Origin: Paradesertivirga superstes
GTDB taxonomy: Bacteria; Bacteroidota; Bacteroidia; Sphingobacteriales; Sphingobacteriaceae
Assembly: GCF_037622515.1 (NCBI RefSeq)
Contig: NZ_JBBJCN010000009.1
Coordinates: 1-64,000, forward strand
DNA: 64,000 nt
Reading direction: 5' to 3'
Positions 18,437-27,704 of this stretch are shown here, one piece after another. The notes under the pieces are model-generated. The model did not search any database. It saw only the letters and a list, made by a program, of their open reading frames with translations, and was not told the origin of the DNA. Position 1 is the first letter of the stretch, and each line of letters begins with the position of its first letter. Both the position numbers and the translations under genes were made by a program.

Positions 18437-19534
18437 ATGTCTCTATTGCATCAAATAGCACTAACCCTGATCCCGGGTGTGGGGTCTGTAAATTCCCGGC
18501 TTTTATTAAAGCATTTCGGGTCCGCAGAGGATGTATTTAAAGCCAAAAAATCACAGCTTATTTCAATTCCCGGAATAGGGGAGAAGACCGCGCAAAGTAT
18601 CTTGCAACATGATTTTTTTGAAAGAGCGGAGAAGGAACTTGAATTTGTTGAAAAATATAAGATTAAAACATTCTTTTATAATTCTGATGACTACCCAAAG
18701 CGTTTAAAAAACTGTTTTGATGCACCGGTGCTTTTGTATTACAAGGGAAATGCAGAATTAAATTGCACTCGGGTTGTTAGTATTGTAGGAACGAGGAATG
18801 CTACTTCTTATGGAAAGGAGCTTACAGACTCAATAGTTGAGGAGCTTAAAAAGCATAATGTTTTAGTGGTAAGTGGGTTAGCTTATGGTATAGATGCTAT
18901 GGCACATAAGGCCTGCTTGAAACAGAACATACCCACAGTTGGGGTTGTTGGGCATGGCCTTGATCGGATTTATCCTTCGGCGCACCGCTCTTTGGCTGAG
19001 AAAATGATTGGTAATGGTGGATTACTTACAGAATTTCCTTCTCAAACAAAGCCAGCAAGAGAAAATTTCCCTATGAGAAATCGAATTGTAGCAGGAATGG
19101 CTGATGCCACAATAATTGTTGAAGCCAGTTTGACCGGTGGTGCATTGATAACCGCTGAGTTAGCCAACTCATATAACAGAGATGTGTTCTCATTTCCTGG
19201 GAATATTAAGCAGGAGTTTTCGGCTGGTTGCAATTACCTGATTAAGACCAACCGCGCAAATCTGATTACCAGTGCAAAAGATTTAGAATATATCCTTGGC
19301 TGGGTTACTACTACTCAACCAATTGAGGATCAGAAACAATTAAGCCTGCGGCTGAATTTATCATCTGATGAAACGAAAATAGTAGATGTGCTGCTTGAGA
19401 AAGGACAGACCGGGGTAGATGAATTGTCGATCGAAACTCAGCTTCCTCAAAGTAAGCTTGCAATAACCATATTGAGACTGGAAATGCAGGGCATTCTTAT
19501 AGCTTTGCCTGGAAAAATGTACAAGCTTGCCTAA
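18437..19534 (+). CDS. dprA: DNA processing protein DprA (Smf)
   Basis: A protein of 365 residues from the ATG at 18437; an in-frame TTG two codons earlier is less likely. DprA loads RecA on incoming single-stranded DNA during natural transformation. An N-terminal helix-hairpin-helix/SAM-like region (ISIPGIGEKTAQSI) precedes the Rossmann-like core with VSGLAYGIDAMAHKA, GGLLTEFPSQTKP and FPMRNRIVAGMAD. The C-terminal 70 residues look like the DprA winged helix. It converges with the SixA-like gene, overlapping by four bases. DprA alone does not prove competence. Confidence 0.95.
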   Translation: MSLLHQIALTLIPGVGSVNSRLLLKHFGSAEDVFKAKKSQLISIPGIGEKTAQSILQHDFFERAEKELEFVEKYKIKTFFYNSDDYPKRLKNCFDAPVLLYYKGNAELNCTRVVSIVGTRNATSYGKELTDSIVEELKKHNVLVVSGLAYGIDAMAHKACLKQNIPTVGVVGHGLDRIYPSAHRSLAEKMIGNGGLLTEFPSQTKPARENFPMRNRIVAGMADATIIVEASLTGGALITAELANSYNRDVFSFPGNIKQEFSAGCNYLIKTNRANLITSAKDLEYILGWVTTTQPIEDQKQLSLRLNLSSDETKIVDVLLEKGQTGVDELSIETQLPQSKLAITILRLEMQGILIALPGKMYKLA

Positions 19535-20028
19535 TCTTCCTCGTTTCTAGGGAAATCGTACAATTTTTCTTCACCAGTATTCTTACTTATCAATTTCCAA
19601 TCATCGAATGGAAATTCAATAAGTATCACGCCGCAGGTTGGCATATCGTAAATATTGGTATCGCATAAACTAATGGCAAAATTAGTTATACCTGGATTAT
19701 GGCCAAATAGTGCGATAAAGTCAAACTTATTATCAAGCCCGTTAACAATACTCAAAAGTGTATTTGGGGAAGCTTCATAAATGGCCGGTTCTTTTTGTAT
19801 CTCTTTTTTATCAATATTGAAAACTTCAGCGAAATATTTGGCAGTTGTGAGTGCTCGAAGCGCAGGACTGCTTATAATAGCCTGTGGAATGAGATGCTTA
19901 TTTAGCAACCTATCAGCCATTACCGGCGCATCTTTGTTGCCTCGTTTATTTAGTGGTCTTTCAAAATCTGATAAACCTGAATTACTCCAATCGGATTTGG
20001 CGTGGCGAATTAATAATAGTTGCTTCAT
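19531..20028 (-). CDS. SixA-like histidine phosphatase family protein
   Basis: A phosphoglycerate-mutase-like phosphatase of 165 residues from the ATG at 20028, beginning MKQLLLIRHAKSDW with the catalytic RHG-type motif RHAK. The second histidine is in FGHNPGITNF, another family mark. An upstream in-frame ATG at 20049 would add seven residues (MPSFYYE) before the core strand and is less likely. In E. coli SixA dephosphorylates phosphohistidine proteins; here the target is unknown. An Hpt-domain gene lies about 7 kb away, but nothing links the two. Confidence 0.85.
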   Translation of the reverse strand: MKQLLLIRHAKSDWSNSGLSDFERPLNKRGNKDAPVMADRLLNKHLIPQAIISSPALRALTTAKYFAEVFNIDKKEIQKEPAIYEASPNTLLSIVNGLDNKFDFIALFGHNPGITNFAISLCDTNIYDMPTCGVILIEFPFDDWKLISKNTGEEKLYDFPRNEED

Positions 20029-20145
20029 TTCGTAATAAAAAGAAGGCATTTAAATGCTTCTTTTCAAATGAACGGATTTTATTTTAGAATAAAAAACTAA
20101 CTGGAATGATGCTTACAATCTAAGATATCCGGAAGTCAATTCTTT

Positions 20146-20823
20146 CTAGAATTTATATCCAAATGAAAGGGATATTATTTTGTTTTTAGTCGTCTCCAGG
20201 GATGAATTGCTCATGTTCTTCAAGCCCAGACCAAACCCTAAAGTTGCAAAAATACCTCGTTTTAATTCATACCCTGAGATGAAATTTACACCAAAATCTA
20301 AAGGGTTGATTTGGTTTTCTTCTTTGCCAAATTCCATGTCTTCTTTTGAATTAATTGAAAAATCATCTTCTGTTCCCGGAGCATCGACTTTGATATCTGT
20401 TTTGCTTTTTCCGGATAAGGCATATCCTATGTAGGGCCCCGAACCTATCAGAAAATTTCCGGATCCTGCTTTAAATTTTGCAATGATATTTAATGGTGCT
20501 TCCATATAAAGAAGATTAGCATTTCCTTTTAATGATTCACTATAATCATCTGAACTAGAAGAATAATCAATTTTATAGCCTTTCCCACTAAGAGAAATTC
20601 CAGGTTGAAAGAATAAAATACGGCTTATTTTAAATTCTGCCAGTCCGCCAATATGAAAGGAGGTAATATATAAAGGTAGGATTCCGAGATCAGCATCTTC
20701 TCCTCCTGTACTTTGAATATTTGCAAAGTTTGGTCCCGCTTTAATACCAAACCTAACTTGAGAAAAAAGGCAAGTACTGCTTATCAATAGTAATAAGATG
20801 GAGTTTATCAGGTTTTTTATCAT
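20146..20823 (-). CDS. Outer-membrane beta-barrel protein (PorT-like family)
   Basis: A 225-residue protein with a signal peptide (about 1-21, ending SSTCLFSQ). The mature chain starts VRFGIKAGPNFANIQ, the usual opening strand of Bacteroidota outer-membrane-beta-brl/PorT-like proteins. It continues with amphipathic strands and ends in FGYKF, with the C-terminal aromatic residue expected for BAM recognition. The Ser/Asp-rich loops near 90-110 would face outside. Function is unknown. It is 90 bases downstream of the GT9 gene on the same strand. Confidence 0.8.
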   Translation of the reverse strand: MIKNLINSILLLLISSTCLFSQVRFGIKAGPNFANIQSTGGEDADLGILPLYITSFHIGGLAEFKISRILFFQPGISLSGKGYKIDYSSSSDDYSESLKGNANLLYMEAPLNIIAKFKAGSGNFLIGSGPYIGYALSGKSKTDIKVDAPGTEDDFSINSKEDMEFGKEENQINPLDFGVNFISGYELKRGIFATLGFGLGLKNMSNSSLETTKNKIISLSFGYKF

Positions 20824-20913
20824 GATTAATCAAAAGGTAGAGATAGTTAATGTGAAGTTAAGATTAATATGATAGTTGAAAGAACGGAGTCGAAATAAAA
20901 TTATCAGCGGTTA

Positions 20914-21864
20914 TTAACCGATGATAAAATTTATATCCTGCTCATTCATGCACTTAAAATGCCCAAGCGGACACTTTTTATATCCGATTTTAGAGCAAGG
21001 GCGGCACTTTAGTCCTTTTACCTCAGCTATTTTATGGTCAGAAACCATGTAGGGATACATGCCAAATTCGGGAACAGTGTTTCCCCATACAGAAACAATA
21101 GGCTTATTAAAAGCCGCCGCAATATGCATTAATCCTGTATCATGAGAGATGATTTTTTTTGCCTGTTTGACCAAAAAGGCCGACTCATCAAGCGAGTACT
21201 TTCCGCACCCGTTCAGGACATGTTCGCCGCTGGCTTTGCATATTTCATCAGCCCGTCCGGCATCTTCTTTTCCACCTAAAAGCACAATAGGAAAATTAAC
21301 TGCTTTACAGATTTCTATCAATTTCTCAGGTGGTAAGCGCTTTGTAGCATGTTGGGCACCTATAACCAGGCCCAGATAATGCTGATGAGTAGACGGAAGT
21401 AACAATTCTAAATTATAATCCTGACTAAAGAAATATTCCAATCCTTTGCCGTCGTTTTTAACTCCCAGGAACGCAACGGTCTCCAGGTACCGATCAACTA
21501 TATGTTTGTCGGGAAGTGTATTAATTTTGAAATTGACCAATAAAAATTTCTTAATGTTCAGTTTATTGAAAGATCGGGACTTAACTCCCAGCTGAAATTT
21601 TATTATTCTGGTCCGAAGGTTATTATGCAGGTCGATTATATAATCAAAACGTTCTGATTTAAGCTGTTCAATGGTTACGGAAAGTTGTTCATCAAGTAAA
21701 TGAAGCTTATCAATATGTGGATTGCTGCTTAATATCTGTTGAAATGCTTTCTTTGAGAGATAATGTATCTCTATTCCTTTTACTTGTTGTTTTAGGCAAC
21801 GTATTACCGGAGTTGTCAAAACGATATCTCCTATCGAGCTGAATCTTATAATTAAAATCTTCAA
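20914..21864 (-). CDS. Glycosyltransferase family 9 (heptosyltransferase-like)
   Basis: A 316-residue GT-B fold protein. It begins MKILIIRFSSIGDIVLTTPVIR, the typical GT9 N-terminus, and has the C-terminal donor-site signature SHDTGLMHIAAA followed by KPIVSVWG. A cysteine-rich end (LKCRPCSKIGYKKCPLGHFKC) is common in this group. Such enzymes transfer heptose or related sugars to LPS core. Its start overlaps the end of the PolX-like gene by four bases, so both are on one message even though the functions are unrelated. Confidence 0.9.
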   Translation of the reverse strand: MKILIIRFSSIGDIVLTTPVIRCLKQQVKGIEIHYLSKKAFQQILSSNPHIDKLHLLDEQLSVTIEQLKSERFDYIIDLHNNLRTRIIKFQLGVKSRSFNKLNIKKFLLVNFKINTLPDKHIVDRYLETVAFLGVKNDGKGLEYFFSQDYNLELLLPSTHQHYLGLVIGAQHATKRLPPEKLIEICKAVNFPIVLLGGKEDAGRADEICKASGEHVLNGCGKYSLDESAFLVKQAKKIISHDTGLMHIAAAFNKPIVSVWGNTVPEFGMYPYMVSDHKIAEVKGLKCRPCSKIGYKKCPLGHFKCMNEQDINFIIG

Positions 21865-23534
21865 TGTTTTCTATTCTGAAAGTAGGTGCTTATTTCTTCA
21901 AGACTAAAGGCATTCAGGCAGTTTGAGGCAGAGACTCCGCCTTTTCGTGCCGCCAGAAGGCCATAATGTGTATCGTGAAAACCTTTATTACTGTGTGCAT
22001 CCGGATTTATAGATAACATTACACCTTTCTCCAAAGCATATTGATGCCAACGCCAATCCATGTCTAAACGTAATGGATTGGCATTAATTTCGATCACGAC
22101 TCCATTTGCAGCGCAGGCATCTATCACTTTTTTAAAATCTACAGGATATCCGCTTCTGCTTAGTAAAAGTCTCCCACTTGGATGACCCAAAATGGTTGTA
22201 TAAGGGTTTTCAATCGCAGTTATTAATCTGTTTGTGGCTTTCTCTTCGTTCATTTTAAAAACAGAATGAATAGAAGCTACCACAAAATCAAAAGTTGCTA
22301 AAATTTCTGATGAGTAGTCTAATGAACCGTCAAATAATATATCAGATTCAATTCCTTTGAAAATTTTAAACCCACCTAATTTCTGATTTAACTGACTGAT
22401 TTCTTCGTGTTGAGCCAAAACTCTTTCTTCATATAATCCTTTTGCATAAAAAGCGGATTTTGAATGATCGCTGATACCAAGATATTCAAGTTTAAGCTCA
22501 TCTCTGCAAAATAATGCCATTTGCTCGAGGGTGTTTACTCCATCGCTCCAGGTACTATGGTTGTGTAATGAGCCTTTCAGATCTTCCAGATTTACCAGTT
22601 TGGGTAGTTTACCCGCATCCGCCAAAGCAAATTCATTTCTTCCTTCACGAAGTTCAGGCTCAATATATGAAACACCAGCCATAGAATATACTTCTTCCTC
22701 TGTGCCCGGTTTTTTGCTGATACTTTTTAAACGTGATTTCAGTTCTCCGGTATGAGTTTCAGTTCCCGTTTGAAAAGCTAGCTGTAAAGGGAAATCCTCT
22801 GACGTGCAAAAGTTAATGTACACTTTAATGCCTGAAGTACTTTCAGCTTCCAAACTCTGTTGTTTTACCGATGTAATTTCAAGAGTGGAAATTGTCATAA
22901 CAGAGCTTTGTAATTCAGCTGTAAGTTCGGATCCAATTAAGATATCAAGACCATCAACTATTTCACAGCGTCTCCGGTAGTCACCTATAAATGAAATTTG
23001 TTCAATGTCAAGTTGTTCTTTAAATCTTTCTAGCAAATACTCCGCATATTCTTCTACCTGTGCATACAGGTATCGACCATTACTCGCCATTTTAAATTCG
23101 ATGGCTTTTTTTATTTCCTCCTGAGTTTTTGAACCGAAACCCTTTGCTTCTAATAATCGGTTTTCATTGCAGGCATATAAAAGTTCACCAATGTCCTCGA
23201 TTTTGAGGTCCTTCCAAATGGTTAGCACTTTTTTGGGTCCCAGACCCTTTATTCCCATTATCTCTATGACTCCCGGAGGCGTTTTTTGATAAAGGTCTTC
23301 CAGATCTTTAATCGTCTTAGTCTGAATAAGTTCCCAGATTTTGGCCGCTGTACTTTTACCAATAGCACTAACCTGTTCTAGCTCAACCAGTGATTTTTTA
23401 GCCAGGGAAAAAGGGAGTTTATCTACAGTATAAGCGGTACTGGCTAATGATTTAATCTTGAAAGGATTCTCATTATGAAGTTCCATTAACTGGCTTAAAA
23501 GCCTTAGGGTTCTGGCTATGGTTTTGTTATCCAT
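21861..23534 (-). CDS. PolX-family protein with PHP domain, polymerase site degenerate
   Basis: A 557-residue protein with the layout of bacterial PolX. Helix-hairpin-helix segments occur at about 55-69, 95-107 and 130-145, a Pol-beta-like palm at about 175-300, and a PHP domain at about 318-555. PHP metal ligands are intact: His324, His326, Asp331, His357, Glu396, His423, His451, Asp512 and His514. The palm motif reads GDYRRRCEIVDGLDILI (184-200), so the first catalytic aspartate of the usual GDxD appears replaced by Gly195 with Asp197 kept. The third carboxylate position lies in KVYINF (237-242). It is probably a 3'-5' exonuclease or AP-site enzyme rather than a polymerase. Confidence 0.85.
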   Translation of the reverse strand: MDNKTIARTLRLLSQLMELHNENPFKIKSLASTAYTVDKLPFSLAKKSLVELEQVSAIGKSTAAKIWELIQTKTIKDLEDLYQKTPPGVIEIMGIKGLGPKKVLTIWKDLKIEDIGELLYACNENRLLEAKGFGSKTQEEIKKAIEFKMASNGRYLYAQVEEYAEYLLERFKEQLDIEQISFIGDYRRRCEIVDGLDILIGSELTAELQSSVMTISTLEITSVKQQSLEAESTSGIKVYINFCTSEDFPLQLAFQTGTETHTGELKSRLKSISKKPGTEEEVYSMAGVSYIEPELREGRNEFALADAGKLPKLVNLEDLKGSLHNHSTWSDGVNTLEQMALFCRDELKLEYLGISDHSKSAFYAKGLYEERVLAQHEEISQLNQKLGGFKIFKGIESDILFDGSLDYSSEILATFDFVVASIHSVFKMNEEKATNRLITAIENPYTTILGHPSGRLLLSRSGYPVDFKKVIDACAANGVVIEINANPLRLDMDWRWHQYALEKGVMLSINPDAHSNKGFHDTHYGLLAARKGGVSASNCLNAFSLEEISTYFQNRKH

Positions 23535-23542
23535 GTTGCTTA

Positions 23543-23573
23543 CAAAAATACATATATAAATAAGCCCCCCAAA
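23543..23573 (-). promoter_or_regulatory. Bacteroidota-type promoter of the PolX-like/GT9 operon
   Basis: On the minus strand a TTTG box (23573-23570), a 19-base spacer and TATTTTTG (23550-23543) match the Bacteroidota housekeeping consensus exactly. The predicted start near 23539 is only about 5 bases from the ATG at 23534. Confidence 0.7.
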
Positions 23574-23623
23574 TTGCGAACTTTATAAACAAACTTTCAA
23601 ACAAACTTAGTGTTTATTCCATA

Positions 23624-24727
23624 TTGGGAAATAAATTAACTATATCGAAATCGGTTCAACTTCTATTGCTGTTGTTCTTAATATTTGCGGGTCTGTATTA
23701 TGCCCGTTCTTTTCTGATTCCAATTGCCTTTGCTGGTATACTGGCTATGTTGCTATTGCCTTTAAGCAGGCGGCTGGAAAGAAAGGGCTTAAATAAAGGC
23801 GGGGCGGCAACCGTTTGTTTATTAGTTTTTCTGCTTTCGGTAAGCGGCGTAATTGCTTTATTAATTTGGCAGATATCCGATCTGGCAAGTGACTTTTCTC
23901 AATTGGAGCAGAAAATTGTATCGGCTATCGAACAGCTAAAACAGTTTATTAACTCCGAGTTAGGGATTTCTAAAGCTGAACAGGAAAAGATTATTGCAGA
24001 ACAGCAAAAATCAGGTAAAGGTACCGCAACCAATGCTATTTCAGGGTTTATGGGAGTGCTGGTTGATATTATATTGGTGCTGGTTTATTCCTTTTTATTT
24101 ATCTATTTCCGTAATCATCTGAAAACTTTTATAATGAAGTTAACCCCTGTTAATGAACATGATAAAACTTCGAAAATAATCAGAGATTCGTCACAGGTTG
24201 CACATAAATACCTTACCGGGATGTTTATGATGATTGTAATTCTCTGGATATTGTATGGGATAGGTTTTTCTATTGCCGGTATCCCCAATGCGTTGTTTTT
24301 CGCCGTTTTATGTGGGATACTGGAGATAGTACCATTTGTCGGAAATCTGACGGGGTCGGGAATAACACTTCTAATTGCTATTAGCCAGGGAGGCGGGGCC
24401 ATGGCGATAGGTGTAATTATTACCTATGCGGCGGTTCAATTTATTCAGACGTATATAATTGAGCCTCTTGTTGTGGGTGGTGAAGTTAATATCAATCCCT
24501 TATGTACGATACTTGTTTTGATATTGGGGGAGGAATTATGGGGTATTTCGGGAATGATTTTGGCGATTCCTTTATTAGGAATAACTAAAATTGTGTTTGA
24601 CAATGTAGAATCTTTAAAACCCTATGGTTTTTTAATAGGAGGGGAAAAGAAGAAAAATCAACATGGATTTTCCGATAAAATCAGAGAGTGGTTCAATAAA
24701 TCAGAAAAAATAAAAAAGCGCCCTTAA
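23624..24727 (+). CDS. AI-2E family transporter (UPF0118)
   Basis: A 367-residue membrane protein with about eight helices. A first pair lies near 12-60, a long extracytoplasmic amphipathic segment at about 90-135, and a C-terminal block with GIGFSIAGIPNALFFAVLCG and the conserved PFVGNLTGSGITLL. The family includes TqsA and Na+/H+ antiporters, so the name does not prove autoinducer export. The only plausible start is a TTG at 23624, because no ATG occurs early in the frame. The stop codon lies inside the loop of a shared terminator hairpin. Confidence 0.85.
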   Translation: MGNKLTISKSVQLLLLLFLIFAGLYYARSFLIPIAFAGILAMLLLPLSRRLERKGLNKGGAATVCLLVFLLSVSGVIALLIWQISDLASDFSQLEQKIVSAIEQLKQFINSELGISKAEQEKIIAEQQKSGKGTATNAISGFMGVLVDIILVLVYSFLFIYFRNHLKTFIMKLTPVNEHDKTSKIIRDSSQVAHKYLTGMFMMIVILWILYGIGFSIAGIPNALFFAVLCGILEIVPFVGNLTGSGITLLIAISQGGGAMAIGVIITYAAVQFIQTYIIEPLVVGGEVNINPLCTILVLILGEELWGISGMILAIPLLGITKIVFDNVESLKPYGFLIGGEKKKNQHGFSDKIREWFNKSEKIKKRP

Positions 24728-24735
24728 GCGCTTTT
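24714..24735. terminator. Bidirectional terminator between the AI-2E exporter and sppA
   Basis: An 8-bp perfect stem (24714-24721 with 24728-24735) has A runs on the left and T runs on the right, so it can end transcription from either side. The exporter's stop codon (24725-24727) is in the loop, and sppA ends two bases beyond. Confidence 0.75.
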
Positions 24736-24736
24736 G

Positions 24737-26500
24737 CTATCTAACTGAAATTGTATAAGGTAACCTGGCCTGTATGCCTGTAAATTGAAGCGCAGATTTT
24801 AGCTGCTGATAATATTGATATTGTTCTCCCATTTCTTTTTTTGCAAAGAAATCTTTCAGTTTATCTTCAGATGATTCAAAAAGTGATTCAAACGGGCTTT
24901 TTTGAGCGGGATAAGAAACCAACTTATAATCTTTTAGCTTAGCCATTTTTGCCGCTGATCGAACTGCATCATTTATGTTTCCCAAGCGGTCAACTAATCC
25001 AATTTTAAGAGCTTCTGTTCCGCTCCAAACACGTCCCTGTCCAATTTCATTGATATAGGCCTGGTCTTTTTTACGGCCATCGGCAACGCGTTTGGTAAAT
25101 GTATTGTAGATGCGGTTAACTTCATGTTGGATTATTAAACGCTCAGCATCTGTAAGGGGGCGGGATATTGAGCCTAAATCTGCAAACTCTGCCGTTTTAA
25201 CCCTGTCGAAAGTAATGCCCAGTTTATTGTTAAAGAACTTTTGCATGTTAGGAATAATTCCGAACACACCTATCGATCCTGTTATAGTATTAGGTTGTGC
25301 AAAGATAGAATCCGCAGCGCATGCAATATAATATCCACCTGATGCCGCCAGATCGCCCATTGATACAATTACCGGTTTTACTTTTTTAGTAAGAATCACT
25401 TCGCGCCAGATAACATCAGAAGCAAGAGCGCTGCCGCCCGGAGAATTTATTCGGAGAACCAGAGCCTTGACCTTCTTATCTGCTCTTGCTTTTCTTATGG
25501 CCCGGGTAATCCGTTCAGAGCCAATCGTCTCATCATTTCCTTCACCGCCTGTTATTTCTCCTGAAGCATAAACTATCGCTACCCTGTTGTTGAAATCACC
25601 TTCTTCTGATGAGTTGTTTTTACTATACTCGATCAAGGAAACCGATTTAACTTCCTTTTCTTTATCGATCCCTGTCCGGTTTTTTATATCATCTAAAACC
25701 TGGTCTTTATATCTTAATCCATCGGCTAGTTTATATCTCACAGCATCTCCTGCTTGCTGTACTTTTAATTGGTTTGCTATTGCAATTAAAGAATCTTTTG
25801 GAATTTTTCTGCTCGATGCGATGGAATTTAGAAAATGATCATACATAGAACCAAGGAATGATGTCACCTGCTGCCGGTTTGCATCACTCATTTTATCAAG
25901 TATAAAAGGTTCAACAGCACTTTTATAAGTTCCTACTTTTATTATCTGTGCTTCAATTTCAAGCTTATCCAGCGTGCCTTTGAAAAATGTAAGTTCAGTT
26001 CCAAGTCCTTTAAACTCCAGTAAGCCTTCAGGGTTCAAATAAACTTTATCTGCCACAGAAGCAAGATAGTAAGCACTCTGCGTATAAACTTCGCTATAGG
26101 CCAGAACAAATTTGCCGGATTTTTTAAAATCAATCAAGGCATTTCTGATTTCTTCAACTGTTGCGAAACCCGCTTGAACAGAGTTTAAATCGAGATAGAT
26201 CCCTTTAATTTTATCATCTGTTTTCGCTCTTTTTAAACTTGCGATAATATCATTGAGTCCTATGCTCTTATTACTTTCAAAGCCGAAATCCAGTTCATCA
26301 AATGGGCTCTTCGAAGAGCGTTCCTGGATCTGATGGTCTAACGTCATATGAATTACTGAGTTAGCAGAAACCTTGACTTTATTGTCATCAAATGATGCGA
26401 TTATGGCCGCAATAACAACAAAAAACAATATAAAAATTACAAAAAAAGATAAAACCATGCCTAGCATCGAGGCGAAAACCATCTTGAAAAATTCTTTCAT
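24737..26500 (-). CDS. sppA: Signal peptide peptidase SppA, 67K type
   Basis: A 587-residue inner-membrane serine protease with an N-terminal anchor (about 12-36) and two tandem SppA domains. The catalytic dyad is visible as Lys193 (VGTYKSAVEP) in the first half and Ser387 (GDLAASGGYYIA) in the second, as in the E. coli enzyme. The SPGGSALASD stretch (353-362) is the conserved substrate-binding loop. The enzyme clears signal peptides left in the membrane after secretion. It is divergent from folK. Confidence 0.95.
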   Translation of the reverse strand: MKEFFKMVFASMLGMVLSFFVIFILFFVVIAAIIASFDDNKVKVSANSVIHMTLDHQIQERSSKSPFDELDFGFESNKSIGLNDIIASLKRAKTDDKIKGIYLDLNSVQAGFATVEEIRNALIDFKKSGKFVLAYSEVYTQSAYYLASVADKVYLNPEGLLEFKGLGTELTFFKGTLDKLEIEAQIIKVGTYKSAVEPFILDKMSDANRQQVTSFLGSMYDHFLNSIASSRKIPKDSLIAIANQLKVQQAGDAVRYKLADGLRYKDQVLDDIKNRTGIDKEKEVKSVSLIEYSKNNSSEEGDFNNRVAIVYASGEITGGEGNDETIGSERITRAIRKARADKKVKALVLRINSPGGSALASDVIWREVILTKKVKPVIVSMGDLAASGGYYIACAADSIFAQPNTITGSIGVFGIIPNMQKFFNNKLGITFDRVKTAEFADLGSISRPLTDAERLIIQHEVNRIYNTFTKRVADGRKKDQAYINEIGQGRVWSGTEALKIGLVDRLGNINDAVRSAAKMAKLKDYKLVSYPAQKSPFESLFESSEDKLKDFFAKKEMGEQYQYYQQLKSALQFTGIQARLPYTISVR

Positions 26501-26542
26501 CTACACGTTTTAATAAAGTACAAGTATACAATTAGATATGAA

Positions 26543-26550
26543 TATATTTG
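26543..26550 (+). promoter_or_regulatory. Possible -7 box of folK
   Basis: TATATTTG is a full match to TAnnTTTG about 25 bases before the folK ATG, in the divergent sppA-folK gap. No TTTG box is seen 19 bases upstream. Confidence 0.45.
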
Positions 26551-26574
26551 AAACGTTACAAGGCTAATCAGTTT

Positions 26575-27066
26575 ATGGAAGATATATTTTTACTTCTTGG
26601 AAGCAACATGGGAAACAGAGAGGATTACCTGCTGCAAGCACTTGATTTAATTATTCAGCGAGTGGGACCTGTTGAACTTTGTTCTTCGTTCTTCGAAACT
26701 GCTGCCTGGGGGAAGACGGATCAGCCGGATTTTATAAATCAGGCAATTAGTCTTAAATCAGATTTGTCTCCGCTTAACCTTTTAGAGGTTATATGGAGTA
26801 TCGAGGACGATTTAAATAGAATAAGACAAGAACGATGGGGCGCACGGACTATAGATATAGATATTTTATTTTATGGTTCTGACATAATCAATCTACCCGA
26901 TTTAATAATTCCGCATAAACTTTTGCATCACAGGCGATTTGTATTAATGCCACTTAATGAAATTGCTCCAAATCTTATGCACCCTGTATTAATGAAAACG
27001 ATTAATCAATTATTGCTCGAATTAACCGACGATTTATCTGTAAAGAAATCAGAAAATTTCAATTAA
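26575..27066 (+). CDS. folK: 2-amino-4-hydroxy-6-hydroxymethyldihydropteridine pyrophosphokinase
   Basis: A 163-residue HPPK of folate synthesis, which transfers pyrophosphate from ATP to the pterin. From the ATG at 26575 it starts MEDIFLLLGSNMGNRE, the standard N-terminus; an upstream in-frame TTG at 26548 would add nine unrelated residues and falls inside the probable -7 box. The signature RWGARTIDIDILFYG carries the two magnesium-binding aspartates, and HHRRFVLMPLNEIAP follows. An Hpt-domain gene starts 9 bases downstream. Confidence 0.94.
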   Translation: MEDIFLLLGSNMGNREDYLLQALDLIIQRVGPVELCSSFFETAAWGKTDQPDFINQAISLKSDLSPLNLLEVIWSIEDDLNRIRQERWGARTIDIDILFYGSDIINLPDLIIPHKLLHHRRFVLMPLNEIAPNLMHPVLMKTINQLLLELTDDLSVKKSENFN

Positions 27067-27075
27067 CTTTACCCA

Positions 27076-27456
27076 ATGTCACACGAATTAGACCCCAATA
27101 AACTCCAAATTGATTTAACTTATTTAAATGATATAGCCGGAGGGGATGCCGAGTTTATGATTGATATGATCGATATCTTCATTGAACAAACCCCGGTTTA
27201 TACAGAACAGCTAATACAGGCAGTTGGTGCCAAAGACTGGAAAACTGTTGGTGATATTGCGCATAAAATAAAACCCACCTTGGCATTTATGGGTGCAAAT
27301 AAAGCGAAAGATCAAATGGCCGCAATAGAACAAAATGCTCGTACAGAATCAAATCTGGACGAGATTCCGGGTGATTTTGCAGAAATAAAAGAGGTTTGTG
27401 AGAGTCTTTATATCCTTTTGCAAAAAGTTAAAACAGATCTGCAGGCAAGTCTTTAA
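27076..27456 (+). CDS. Hpt (histidine phosphotransfer) domain protein
   Basis: A 126-residue stand-alone phosphorelay protein. The phosphorylatable histidine is His63 in DIAHKIKPTLAFMGA, within a predicted four-helix bundle; the preceding helix IDMIDIFIEQTP is also typical. Such proteins pass phosphate between a hybrid histidine kinase and a response regulator. No kinase is encoded nearby, so its partners must be elsewhere. It follows folK by 9 bases and its 3' end overlaps the convergent purS by four bases. Confidence 0.85.
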   Translation: MSHELDPNKLQIDLTYLNDIAGGDAEFMIDMIDIFIEQTPVYTEQLIQAVGAKDWKTVGDIAHKIKPTLAFMGANKAKDQMAAIEQNARTESNLDEIPGDFAEIKEVCESLYILLQKVKTDLQASL

Positions 27457-27704
27457 ACCTGCTTCAGCTCAAATTCATAACTTTCCATAATCATATTGGC
27501 AAGTAATTTCTTACATGCTGTATCAACCTTTTCTCTGGCCGTAGATTCAGAATCGGCTTCAATTTCCAGACTTATATGTTTGCCTATCCGAACATTATGA
27601 ATCTCTGAAAGACCAAGGTTTTTCATGCTTCCGGTAACAGCTTTACCTTGAGGGTCAAGGATTTCTTTCAGGGGCATAACATTTATTTCTGCAATGAATC
27701 TCAT
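27453..27704 (-). CDS. purS: Phosphoribosylformylglycinamidine synthase subunit PurS
   Basis: An 83-residue protein matching PurS in length and in the motifs LKEILDPQGKAV and VRIGKHISLEIE. PurS forms a complex with PurL and PurQ to make FGAM in purine synthesis and helps pass ammonia between them. No purL or purQ lies in this window. It overlaps pssA by four bases, an odd pairing of purine and phospholipid genes that probably only reflects cotranscription. Confidence 0.85.
   Translation of the reverse strand: MRFIAEINVMPLKEILDPQGKAVTGSMKNLGLSEIHNVRIGKHISLEIEADSESTAREKVDTACKKLLANMIMESYEFELKQV

Noticed and set aside
27076..27456. Hpt protein, response regulator (39670) and SixA-like phosphatase (19531) as one phosphorelay
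   Set aside because: They are 8-20 kb apart in unrelated operons with no kinase in the window; there is nothing but function type to link them.
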